64,000 bases of DNA from the NCBI GenBank assembly GCA_021228405.1, contig JAJQRF010000001.1, positions 558,001 to 622,000 of the forward strand, written 5' to 3'. A model generated the notes under the pieces. It saw only the letters and a list, made by a program, of their open reading frames with translations. It did no database searches and was not told the origin of the DNA. Shown one piece after another: positions 16,232-24,092 of this stretch; within the stretch, counting starts at the first letter, position 1; each line of letters opens with the position of its first letter. Made by a program: the position numbers and the translations under genes. The DNA comes from Pyrinomonadaceae bacterium. Its GTDB lineage: Bacteria; Acidobacteriota; Blastocatellia; Pyrinomonadales; Pyrinomonadaceae.

Positions 16232-16351
16232 GTGAAAAAATCACAAAGAGCGATCAGGTTAGCCGACCGAATCGAAAGAGATTTTCTGGAAAAATACAGC
16301 AATCCGAGCACCGAAATTCACCTTTTAGTTAAAAGATTATTTAAATTGTAA
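16232..16351 (+). CDS. Possible 39-residue protein or remnant of a larger gene
   Basis: GTG at 16232 opens a frame starting VKKSQRAIRLADRIERDF and ending LLVKRLFKL before TAA at 16349-16351. The sequence looks amphipathic and protein-like rather than random, and codon use fits the genome. The upstream in-frame stop is at 16211. No Shine-Dalgarno is seen, so it may be the end of a decayed gene. Confidence 0.35.
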   Translation: MKKSQRAIRLADRIERDFLEKYSNPSTEIHLLVKRLFKL

Positions 16352-16360
16352 TTTGGGAAT

Positions 16361-16431
16361 CGCGTTCAGAGTCCCGTCTTGAGAAGGCTTTTATTACGGT
16401 AAAGCCGCCTGAAGACGGGACTCTGAACGCG
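16361..16431 (-). repeat. Hairpin element, copy 1 (also serves as terminator)
   Basis: CGCGTTCAGAGTCCCGTCTT (16361-16380) pairs with AGACGGGACTCTGAACGCG (16413-16431), enclosing an inner AAGGCTTT/AAAGCC stem. It lies 4 nt beyond the stop of the following minus-strand gene. A second diverged copy is at 17531-17600. Confidence 0.85.
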
Positions 16432-16435
16432 TTTT

Positions 16436-17206
16436 TTATGGTTTTATCTTGATGAAATTTATCTCGTTGACCATTTTGAATTCGGGGCTGTTTGCGCCGT
16501 ATACGCCTTTGACGAGGGCTTTGTAGCGTTTGGCGAGGTCGCAGATATTGTCGGGGTCTAAATAGAAATCTTTGTTGCGTTCGTTGCGGGCGGCGGTTAG
16601 TGAAGCGGCGGCGGTGATCGAGGCGGTATGGTCGGTTTGGGTGCCTTCAACGAAGGTGCGCATCGCCGGGATGGTCAGTTTAGCGGTGCGGACTTGGGCG
16701 TAGAGCGGTTGGGCTTCGAGAAAATCGAGCAGTTCGTTCATCGTCGTAAGCTGTGCCGCCGCGCTTTGCTGTGAAGCGGAAACGCCTTTTTCGGATTCGT
16801 CGAGTTCGGGCGTTTCGGGATTGTCGCCCGCTTTCGGTTTGGCGCGTTTGCCGTGCAGTTTGCGGACGTAGGAACGTGCGTCCTTCAATGTTTCGGGCGA
16901 TGCACCGCGAGCTTCAAGGGCGGCGACGGCTTCGACGGCGAGCGGGGCAAATTTGCCGATGCCGGTTGCCCGCACGAGCGCGATCGTCCGCCAACCGGCG
17001 CGGGCGTTGCCGACGCTCTCCTGCAATGCCGTGCCGTTAGCGTGACGCGCCTGCAACGCCGCAACGGTCAGATCGGCGGGCGGATCGAGCCGCGCCTGAT
17101 CGAGCGTCTGCGCGGCGGCGATCAAGCGGTCGAGCGATTCGAGCAATTTGGCGTGTCCGGTTTCATATTGTTTTTTGACTTTATTATTCGATTCTTCAGT
17201 AGGCAT
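16436..17206 (-). CDS. Unknown helical protein, 256 aa
   Basis: Strong GGAGG Shine-Dalgarno about 11 nt before ATG 17206. Almost entirely alpha-helical and Ala-rich: two helical regions (about 1-120 and 145-230) separated by a charged linker around residues 117-140 (KRAKPKAGDNPETPELDE). It ends with GANSPEFKMVNEINFIKIKP. This end resembles a tail seen in large paralogous families of unknown function in several environmental phyla. No signal peptide, no membrane helix. The protein of 227 aa at 41177-41860 has a similar helical N-terminus and the same strong ribosome-binding site, so they may be distant relatives. Confidence 0.7.
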   Translation of the reverse strand: MPTEESNNKVKKQYETGHAKLLESLDRLIAAAQTLDQARLDPPADLTVAALQARHANGTALQESVGNARAGWRTIALVRATGIGKFAPLAVEAVAALEARGASPETLKDARSYVRKLHGKRAKPKAGDNPETPELDESEKGVSASQQSAAAQLTTMNELLDFLEAQPLYAQVRTAKLTIPAMRTFVEGTQTDHTASITAAASLTAARNERNKDFYLDPDNICDLAKRYKALVKGVYGANSPEFKMVNEINFIKIKP

Positions 17207-17864
17207 TTGATAGTTTCCTCCATTTCTAAGATTTAAGATTTAAGACCCGGAACCTGTCCTTAAACTCTCGGGAAATGCGGAAACCGAACCTTTTTTTGAA
17301 CGCGGATCGAAATGATCGGGAAGATCGGCGCGGATGGCTTCAGATTATAAAAATCCTGTTAACTCCGCTTAATGCGCTGAATTCGCGTTTCAACTTACGA
17401 AAGGCTTTACCGCTTTTCCGTTGTTTAGACATTTCCCGGGACTCGTGGTTTAAGATTCAGTGTAATAGGCAAGAAGCCGAAGATCGGAGATCGAATTTCG
17501 CGTTTAAGACGGCGGGCAGGAGAAATTCAACGTTCGGAGTGCCCTCTTCAGAAGACTTTTCGCAACGGTCAAGCCGCCTGAAGGCGGGACTCCGAACGCG
17601 GTTACGAATTTTTAACTTTGTCCGAATACTTAAACATAGCGAACAAATAAAACAACACTTCGCGCATCGTTTTATGAAAAGAAAAAATAAATAACTGAAC
17701 AAAGACGTTATAAGCGCGTTTAACGCAAAAGTCAAGAGTTGAAGTGAGCCGTGAGGGGTGAGCCGTGAGCAGTTTTTGTTGAGAGTTCAAATCTTAGCTT
17801 GGACACGCCCGGTTATGGACTCATCGGTCAAAAACATTTCGAGATAGTTGAGATCGAAAGCTGA
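17207..17864. other. 658-bp intergenic region with two hairpin elements
   Basis: Holds an imperfect hairpin with GAACGCGGAT at 17297 and a matching TTCGCGTT end near 17388, flanked by an outer CGGGAAATG/CATTTCCCG pair (about 17270 and 17430), and the second copy of the 70-bp hairpin element at 17531-17600. No coding sequence supported. Confidence 0.6.
17531..17600. repeat. Hairpin element, copy 2
   Basis: CGTTCGGAGTGCCC at 17531 pairs with GGCGGGACTCCGAACG ending near 17599; the centre (CTTTTCGCAACGGTCAAGCC) matches copy 1 at 16361-16431 in order. Same size (70-71 bp) and same layout in both copies. Confidence 0.8.
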
Positions 17865-18572
17865 TTATTCGGGAAATTCTTCCCGTAAAAGTCTTTCCAC
17901 CACGCCGTCGCGGGTGGGATTTTTTTTGAGGTGATTGCGGAGTTCGGCGAGTTCTTTTTTGCTTCCCGTTTTGAGGAGTTTGCGGAAACCGTCCTCGTAT
18001 TGTTTGCGTTTTTGAAACCGTTCGTATTCGACGGCAAAGGCTTCTTCGCCTTCGTTGATGACGCTGTCCATTTCGGCGATCATCTTTTGATATTCGGCGC
18101 GTTTTTCGGGCAAAACGAGCTTCATCCGCGCGATAAATTCGTCGCGGCGTTCGACCAACTCCATAAATGTCTGCAAGCTTTCGTTATACCACACGGGCAT
18201 TTCGTATTCGGGCGGTTTGAGTTTTCGCGCCAATTCGGGCGAGCGTTCGGCGGCTTCTTTGCGGATTTTGTCGATCCGTTCGCGGGTGCGGTCGATGATT
18301 GCGGCAAAGGCGTTGGCGATCAATTCCTTGTCGGAATCGGCGGAATCGTGCAGACGGTTGCGAATCTGCTGAAGTGAATCGATCGAGGCATCGATAAATT
18401 CGTTGTTCTGCGGATGCAAAATCCTTTCGTCCGGCGCGTTTTCAAACAGTCCGACAATATAATCGGCGGCTTCCTGAATTTTCTCGACCAATTGCGTCAC
18501 AGTTACTTTTTCTTTGACAGTTCCGGTCTTTGAATTCTTTTTCGTTTCGCTTTTTGATTCTTTCCTTTTCAT
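17865..18572 (-). CDS. Unknown coiled-coil protein
   Basis: 235 aa from ATG 18572 (MKRKESKSETKK); a TTG 18 nt upstream is in frame. A Lys/Ser-rich N-terminus is followed by helices with many charged residues. Visible segments include TVTQLVEKIQEAADYIVGLF, IRNRLHDSADSDKELIANAF, a proline-containing stretch PPEYEMPVWYNES, and a C-terminal coiled coil ending RDGVVERLLREEFPE. No known domain recognised and no signal peptide. It follows the isomerase gene on the same strand about 120 bp downstream, but nothing ties their functions. Confidence 0.65.
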   Translation of the reverse strand: MKRKESKSETKKNSKTGTVKEKVTVTQLVEKIQEAADYIVGLFENAPDERILHPQNNEFIDASIDSLQQIRNRLHDSADSDKELIANAFAAIIDRTRERIDKIRKEAAERSPELARKLKPPEYEMPVWYNESLQTFMELVERRDEFIARMKLVLPEKRAEYQKMIAEMDSVINEGEEAFAVEYERFQKRKQYEDGFRKLLKTGSKKELAELRNHLKKNPTRDGVVERLLREEFPE

Positions 18573-18692
18573 CGCATCGGGATTCGGCAATTAACTTAAA
18601 AATTGCCTGTTTCTGAAAAAAAGTCAATCTTCGTTCCGAAAAAATCTTCGGGCAAAGATTCGCCGCAGGTTCGGACATATGTTTTCCGAATG

Positions 18693-19658
18693 TCATAAAC
18701 CGATCCTCACGATGTCGTGCAGTCTGAGCAGACCGACGCATTTTCCGTCTTTGACAACGGGCAGAACGGAGATTTGCGACGGGCGGTTTTCCATCAACCC
18801 GAGCGCATCGAAGGCGAGCATTTCGGGCGCGGCGGAAATCGGCGAGCGCGTCATCATTTTTTCGGCGGTCAAAGCGGAAAAGTTTTCGGGCAAAGTTTTT
18901 TCGATGGTGCGGCGCAAATCGCCGTCGGTGATGATGCCGATCAGATTTTCGTCCTGATCGACAACATTGACCGCGCCGAGCGCGAATTTTGAAATGTTTT
19001 TGACGACTTCGAGCCAGCCTGCTCCGGGAGCGATGTTCGGGCTTTCGTGCATCAGATTCACAACTTTGAGCGTCAGGCGTTTGCCCAAACGTCCTGCCGG
19101 GTGATTGGCGGCAAAGTCTTTTTCGGTCAGATTTTTGACCTGCATCAAGGTCATCGCGAGCGCGTCGCCGATCGCCAGCGCGACAGTCGTCGAAGTGGTC
19201 GGCGCGAGATTGAGCGGGCAGGCTTCCTTATCGACCGAAGCATCGAGCGCAACGTCGGAATTTCGTGCAAGCGTCGAGTTCAGGTTGCCGACAATGGAAA
19301 TGATCTTTACGCCTCTTTGCTGTATCGCGGGAAGAATCAAAAGAAGTTCGTCCGTTTCGCCCGAATTTGAAAGCGCGATGACGACATCGCCCGCCGCGAC
19401 CACGCCGAGGCTCCCGTGAAGCGCGTCCGACGGGTGGACGAAAACGGAAATGGTTCCCGTCGAAACGAGCGTTTGCGCGATCTTTTGTGCGATCACGCCC
19501 GATTTCCCAACGCCCGTCACGATCACCTTGCTTTCACAGCAGGATAAAATTTCGACGGCTTTTTCGACGGCTTTTTCGTCCAAAATCTGCGCCGTTCGTT
19601 CGATCGCGGCGGCTTCCAATTTCAATAATTCGACAACTTTTGCAAAATTTGAGCTCAC
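18693..19658 (-). CDS. kdsD: Arabinose-5-phosphate isomerase (KdsD/KpsF/GutQ family)
   Basis: 321 aa when started at GTG 19658, matching the usual 320-330 aa; the frame also allows starts at ATG 19742 or GTG 19748, but the extra 30 residues look unlike the family. Interconverts ribulose 5-phosphate and arabinose 5-phosphate, the first step to KDO for lipopolysaccharide. SIS domain: VIVTGVGKSGVIAQKIAQT, HPSDALHGSLG, ALSNSGETDELL and KEACPLNLAPTTSTTVALAIGDALA. Two CBS domains follow (GIITDGDLRRTIE in the first). No kdsA/B/C neighbours are in the window. Confidence 0.92.
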   Translation of the reverse strand: MSSNFAKVVELLKLEAAAIERTAQILDEKAVEKAVEILSCCESKVIVTGVGKSGVIAQKIAQTLVSTGTISVFVHPSDALHGSLGVVAAGDVVIALSNSGETDELLLILPAIQQRGVKIISIVGNLNSTLARNSDVALDASVDKEACPLNLAPTTSTTVALAIGDALAMTLMQVKNLTEKDFAANHPAGRLGKRLTLKVVNLMHESPNIAPGAGWLEVVKNISKFALGAVNVVDQDENLIGIITDGDLRRTIEKTLPENFSALTAEKMMTRSPISAAPEMLAFDALGLMENRPSQISVLPVVKDGKCVGLLRLHDIVRIGL

Positions 19659-19828
19659 GTTGAAAAGTTTGCGTGGAAATTCGCTTTTTCGCAAGTTTGG
19701 GGAAGAAGATGCAGAGAAAAAGGAACAACGATCAGCACGCATTTTCACGGATTTATTTCTTATAAAATCCGGCGAAAATCTGCTTTAACCATTGTTCTTT
19801 TTTCCCTTGAAAGATTTGTTACTTTTCT

Positions 19829-20671
19829 CTATTTATCCGACGGCAGAAAGATGTCGAAAGCGATCTGCCATTTGCCGTTTTGCAGTTTCCAGACCTGCAC
19901 AAAATTGCCGTTTTCGGTCGTTTTATCGGGCTTGACGGCGGAATAGGCGTTGGTCGTGTAGGCAAAATCCGCCGCGCCGAAAAACGAAGCGCGTTTCCTG
20001 ATCGTCACTTTCGATTTGTCCTTTTTGAGTTCGGCAAGCCACGCCGCTTTCCCGACAAAAGGCATCTTTCCTTCGCGCAACACTCTCACATCGTCCGCCG
20101 CGTAGTTTTTGTAGGCTTTCTGGATTCCCTGTTTCGTGAGAGTTTCAAAAAACGCCGCCGCCGTGTCGCCCGCGTAACCGCTCTGTGCGGTTTGCGAAGC
20201 GTTCGACACGGCGGCGGTTTTCCATTCAGCTGCGATCTTTTCAGGCTTTTCGTGCGAAATTCCGATGTCAACGACGGCTTTGTATGAATTGTCGGGCTGT
20301 TTCTGCCAGACCGTTAAATATTCGCCGTAAAAAGCGTTCGCGTCGTCCTTTCCCTTTGCGCGATAAACCGAATTTCCGGTCGAAGCCGCAAAAAGCCCGT
20401 TTGACGAAACATCGATATAGGTCGGATTCCAGGTTAAAAAAGCGGGCGAAGCGGGTAAACTTCCCCAAAACTCGCGGCAGTTTGACGGCGCACCGCTTAG
20501 AAAACAAACACCGTCTGGCGCAGTAAATTCGATAAAAGCCTGATTGATTCCCTTTTCGGCTGATGCGCGTTCAAACGCCTTTTCGGTTTCGTAAATCTTT
20601 TGCGCTTCGGTTTGCGCCGAAATACTAAACGAAAAAATAGCGACGATAAATAATAAGACTACTTTTTTCAT
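19829..20671 (-). CDS. Secreted protein with two SnoaL/DUF4440-like domains
   Basis: 280 aa. Signal peptide MKKVVLLFIVAIFSFSISA. Two tandem cone-shaped alpha+beta domains of the NTF2/SnoaL kind: about residues 20-145, ending EYLTVWQKQPDNSYKAVVDIG, and about 165-280, ending NFVQVWKLQNGKWQIAFDIF. Both halves show the same order (helix with AFIEF/AYKNYAADDV, then YLTVWQ/FVQVWK strands), indicating an internal duplication. Catalytic role unknown; the family includes isomerases and ligand-binding proteins. Confidence 0.75.
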   Translation of the reverse strand: MKKVVLLFIVAIFSFSISAQTEAQKIYETEKAFERASAEKGINQAFIEFTAPDGVCFLSGAPSNCREFWGSLPASPAFLTWNPTYIDVSSNGLFAASTGNSVYRAKGKDDANAFYGEYLTVWQKQPDNSYKAVVDIGISHEKPEKIAAEWKTAAVSNASQTAQSGYAGDTAAAFFETLTKQGIQKAYKNYAADDVRVLREGKMPFVGKAAWLAELKKDKSKVTIRKRASFFGAADFAYTTNAYSAVKPDKTTENGNFVQVWKLQNGKWQIAFDIFLPSDK

Positions 20672-20773
20672 ACCTTTATAAATAAATCTAAAACGGCGGA
20701 TTGTCTATTAAAATTTTTGTTTTTGTAAAAATCGAAAGGATAATTCACAATAAACTACGAAAAATCACGAACT

Positions 20774-22525
20774 TTGAATTTAACCGAAAATACTAAAATC
20801 TTGAACCCTGAAAATCCCGAAATCGAACTTATCAAACCTTTCGGCGGAAAACTTATTAATTTGCTCGTTTTCGACGATGAACGCGAAGAATTGACCGCCG
20901 AAGCCAATCGTCTGCCTTCGTTGCAAATCTCGAACCGCGCCGTTTGCGATCTCGAATTGCTGGCAACCGGAGCGTTTTCGCCGCTCGAAACTTTTCACGG
21001 AAAAGCCGATTACGAAAGAGTTTTAGAAGAAATGCGCCTTGCCAACGGTCTGCTCTTCCCGATTCCGATAACTTTACCCGTCAATCATTTCGACGGTTTG
21101 GAGTTGGACAAAAAAATCGCTCTCCGCGATGCGAAAAACGATCTTTTGGCGATAATGCGCGTCGATGAAATTTACGAATGGTCACGCGAGGATTTTGCAC
21201 GGAAAATTCCCGGCACGAACGATCTTTTTCATCCGCTTGTAACGGAAATCGAACACTGGGGAAAATTCAATGTTTCGGGCAAGCTCCAAGTTTTAAATCT
21301 GCCGAAGCACTTCGATTTTAAGGATTTAAGACTTTCGCCGGAGCAAACGCGGGTGAAATTGACCGAGATCGGGAACGAAAACGTCGTCGCCTTTCAAACG
21401 CGGAACCCGATTCACCGCGCGCACGAAGAAATGACGAAACGCGCCGCCGAATCGATCGACGGAACGTTGTTTTTGCATCCCGTGGTCGGGATGACGAAGC
21501 CGAACGATGTCGATCATTTTACGCGTGTCCGCGTCTATCGAAAGCTGATCGAAAATTATTATGATAAAAGCAAAACTCGGCTCTCGCTGTTGCCGCTTGC
21601 GATGCGGATGGCGGGACCGCGCGAAGCGATATTTCACGCGATAATCCGCCGCAATTACGGTGCAAATCATTTTATCGTCGGACGCGATCACGCCAGCCCG
21701 GGAATCGATTCGCACGGAAAACCGTTCTACGAACCGTTTGCGGCGCAGGAACTTTTTTCTCGATTTGAAGCGGAACTGGGTGTCAGAATGCTCGCTTTCG
21801 GCGAAATGGTTTTTCTGCCCGAAGAAGACCGTTACGAGGAAATAAATAAAATCGAAAACGGCACGAAAACCGTTTCGCTTTCGGGAACGCAGATTCGTGA
21901 AGAATTCCTATATAAAGGAAAACCGCTTCCCGCGTGGTTTACGCGCAAGGAAACGGCGGAAATTTTGGCGGAAAGTTATCCGCCGCGTTCTAAACAGGGC
22001 GTTTGTCTGTGGTTTACGGGTTTGAGCGGCGCGGGAAAATCGACGACTGCCGAAATTTTGATGAATCTTTTGCACGAAAAAGGTCGGCGCGTAACGATGC
22101 TCGACGGCGATGTGGTGCGCACGCATCTGTCGAAAGGTTTAGGATTTTCCAAAGCAGACCGCGACACGAATATTTTGCGCATCGGTTTTGTCGCCGCCGA
22201 GATCGTCCGTCACGGCGGCGTTGCGATCTGTGCGGCAGTTTCACCCTATCGGGCGGCGCGAAACGAAGTCAGAAATCTGGTCGGCAAAGATAATTTCATC
22301 GAAATTTTCGTCGATACGCCGCTCGAAATCTGCGAACGGCGCGACACAAAAGGAATGTATGCAAAAGCGCGGCGCGGTGAAATAAAAGATTTTACGGGAA
22401 TCGACGACGTTTACGAAATGCCCGAAAATGCCGAAATTACGCTCGATACGGTCAATATTCCGGTCGAAGAAAATGCGGCGAAGATATTGCAGGTTTTGAC
22501 CGGATACGGTTTTGTTGCAAATTAA
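20774..22525 (+). CDS. sat-cysC: Bifunctional sulfate adenylyltransferase / adenylylsulfate kinase
   Basis: 583 aa from TTG 20774; no in-frame ATG or GTG precedes the conserved N-terminus. Makes APS from sulfate and ATP, then phosphorylates it to PAPS. ATP-sulfurylase part: N-terminal PUA-like region, QTRNPIHRAHEEM (residues 208-220, HxxH-type nucleotide motif), GRDHASPG and LSGTQIREEFL. APS-kinase part begins about residue 405: P-loop GLSGAGKST (416-424), DGDVVR and KARRGEIKDFTGIDDVYE. The domain order Sat then CysC matches the fungal-like bacterial fusion. No PAPS reductase or transporter in the window. Confidence 0.95.
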   Translation: MNLTENTKILNPENPEIELIKPFGGKLINLLVFDDEREELTAEANRLPSLQISNRAVCDLELLATGAFSPLETFHGKADYERVLEEMRLANGLLFPIPITLPVNHFDGLELDKKIALRDAKNDLLAIMRVDEIYEWSREDFARKIPGTNDLFHPLVTEIEHWGKFNVSGKLQVLNLPKHFDFKDLRLSPEQTRVKLTEIGNENVVAFQTRNPIHRAHEEMTKRAAESIDGTLFLHPVVGMTKPNDVDHFTRVRVYRKLIENYYDKSKTRLSLLPLAMRMAGPREAIFHAIIRRNYGANHFIVGRDHASPGIDSHGKPFYEPFAAQELFSRFEAELGVRMLAFGEMVFLPEEDRYEEINKIENGTKTVSLSGTQIREEFLYKGKPLPAWFTRKETAEILAESYPPRSKQGVCLWFTGLSGAGKSTTAEILMNLLHEKGRRVTMLDGDVVRTHLSKGLGFSKADRDTNILRIGFVAAEIVRHGGVAICAAVSPYRAARNEVRNLVGKDNFIEIFVDTPLEICERRDTKGMYAKARRGEIKDFTGIDDVYEMPENAEITLDTVNIPVEENAAKILQVLTGYGFVAN

Positions 22526-22588
22526 AAACCGAAAGCGGTAAATCGTTAATTCATCGCCTTCGGTTCGGGAAAATCAGGATTTGAATTT

Positions 22589-23545
22589 TTAGTTATGCGT
22601 TGAATCAACCATACACAACCAGCTGCTGCCGGATTTCCAGAGATTTCGCTGAATCAGCCAGTTACGTCCGCCAAAGGTCATATTCGCCCACGCACCGTTT
22701 GCCGTTTGAAATTGAAAATGTCCGAATGTCCAGGCGCATTTGTCGGCATTTTCCGCGCCGCTCGAATCATACCAGGCGTTCAGGTCGGGATCGGAATTCG
22801 CTTCTTCCAATTCGTGCGTCAAAACCGAAATTGCGCCGTCAATCCCGGGATTGCCGTTCGGACTGACCGTGCCTTGCGCGGCGCACGAACTCAAACAACG
22901 TTTTGCGTTTCCGACGAATGAATAGCGAACCTTTCCGCTCGTCAAAGTTGCCGAAGTGTGCCAGCCGCAATATTGCGTGCAAAAGCCCGAACTTGCCGTA
23001 ACGTTCGACGAAGTAATGACAAAATAAACGCCGTTCGCGTTATACGGCAATCTGCCGCTCGTAATGGCATTATTCACAACCGTCCGAATTTGGTTATCGG
23101 TCAGGCTCGTTCTCGTGCCCGTGTCGGTCGTTTCGCCGCCGTAAAGCACGTTGCCGGAAATCGGTTTCGTGGTCGAATAACTCGAATTTATCTGATAATG
23201 CGGGGTTCCGCCGATGCTGTTCGCCCAATCGCGAATGATCTGTTGACCTGCCGGAGTATCAGAGCCGTTCGCCTGATTCCAATTGCCATACCAGATCAGA
23301 TAGATCGTCGGCGTATTAATGACCGGTCCGCCGTGATCGATCAAGGCGGTCGTCGAAGTCGTTCCGCCCGTCGTCAAAGCCGCTCTGATCCGACCGCTTT
23401 CGGTGATCGAAGTTTCCGGTATGATGCCTTCCGGCAAAGGTTTCGGATTGACCGGAAAAATGACCTTTCCGTTTTGGGCAAAAACGTTTGCTGTCAACAA
23501 AACAGACCAAATAACAATAATTCCGATGCACAGGAATTTTTTCAT
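22589..23545 (-). CDS. EXORDIUM (phosphate-induced protein 1)-like secreted protein
   Basis: 318 aa from ATG 23545; a TTG 18 nt upstream is in frame. Signal peptide MKKFLCIGIIVIWSVLL..ANVFAQ. Core motifs match the EXORDIUM/PHI-1 family best known in plants: YLIWYGNW, LTDNQIRTVVNNAI, NGVYFVITSSNV, FCTQYCGWH, KRCLSSCAAQ, GIDGAISVLTHELEEA and NAWYDSSGAENADKCAW. Six to eight cysteines suggest disulfides. Bacterial members are secreted; the biochemical role is unknown, but the conserved HELEE pattern looks like a metal-site motif. No neighbouring gene suggests a pathway. Confidence 0.85.
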   Translation of the reverse strand: MKKFLCIGIIVIWSVLLTANVFAQNGKVIFPVNPKPLPEGIIPETSITESGRIRAALTTGGTTSTTALIDHGGPVINTPTIYLIWYGNWNQANGSDTPAGQQIIRDWANSIGGTPHYQINSSYSTTKPISGNVLYGGETTDTGTRTSLTDNQIRTVVNNAITSGRLPYNANGVYFVITSSNVTASSGFCTQYCGWHTSATLTSGKVRYSFVGNAKRCLSSCAAQGTVSPNGNPGIDGAISVLTHELEEANSDPDLNAWYDSSGAENADKCAWTFGHFQFQTANGAWANMTFGGRNWLIQRNLWKSGSSWLCMVDSTHN

Positions 23546-23855
23546 ATTCTTTTCTAGCTCCAAGTGGTAGATTGATGCCTAAACATCCTTTATTCAATAA
23601 AATAAAGCGAAAAAGATATTTCCTGCCGATGGTTCGATATTTTATTTTTTTAAGTATTTCGGGAATACGGGAAGCGATAACAAATGATTTATAGACCTGT
23701 TTACGTTTTGAGTCAAGCCGATATTGAAAACCTGAACATTTTTTTTGAAATTACTCAAAACAGGAATAGCCCGACGCTAAAAATAAATCGATTATTCCTC
23801 ACTGTCGGTGATTGATAATTATTATCTGCCGATCCTAAAGCAAAATCAGCGTAGA

Positions 23856-24092
23856 CTATATACAGGTTTTGGTTTCAGGGTCCCAGACCGTTCCCTTCGG
23901 GCATTGTCTGCCGCTCGAATAAGCGAGAGCGGCTTTTAATCTGGAAGTCAGTGATTTCGCCCGTCTTATTGCGTTCGCTTCGCTGACGGCATTGGCAATA
24001 AACTTCTCTGAAGCTTTACTAAAATCGGCTATTTCTTTTTTAAAGGCTTTCATTTCGTAAGATTCTTCAATATTATTTAGATCAATCGCCAT
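23856..24092 (-). CDS. Small two-cysteine protein downstream of a PD40 regulator
   Basis: 78 aa from ATG 24092, preceded by AGGAGA 7 nt upstream. The start overlaps the end of the upstream regulator gene by 11 nt, so translation is probably coupled. Residues 1-60 are helical and charged (MKAFKKEIADFSKASEKFI); the C-terminus is QCPKGTVWDPETKTC plus one Ile, with two cysteines 13 residues apart around a Trp-Asp-Pro core. That tail is like the Cys-x-x-G-x-x-W-D modules found on many secreted proteins. There is no signal peptide. A leader-plus-core precursor peptide is possible but no modification enzyme is nearby. Confidence 0.65.
   Translation of the reverse strand: MAIDLNNIEESYEMKAFKKEIADFSKASEKFIANAVSEANAIRRAKSLTSRLKAALAYSSGRQCPKGTVWDPETKTCI

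Larger units (their letters stand above)
15178..16435. other. 1.26-kb repeat-rich region with no clear gene
   Basis: Contains, in order: a 17-unit array of 21 bp (15283-15639), a 25/26-bp palindromic array (15697-15866), a perfect 18-bp hairpin (15884-15927), a 36-bp direct repeat in two copies (15983-16018 and 16055-16090), a possible 39-codon gene (16232-16351) and a hairpin element (16361-16431). Longer frames through the arrays are periodic artefacts. Confidence 0.75.
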
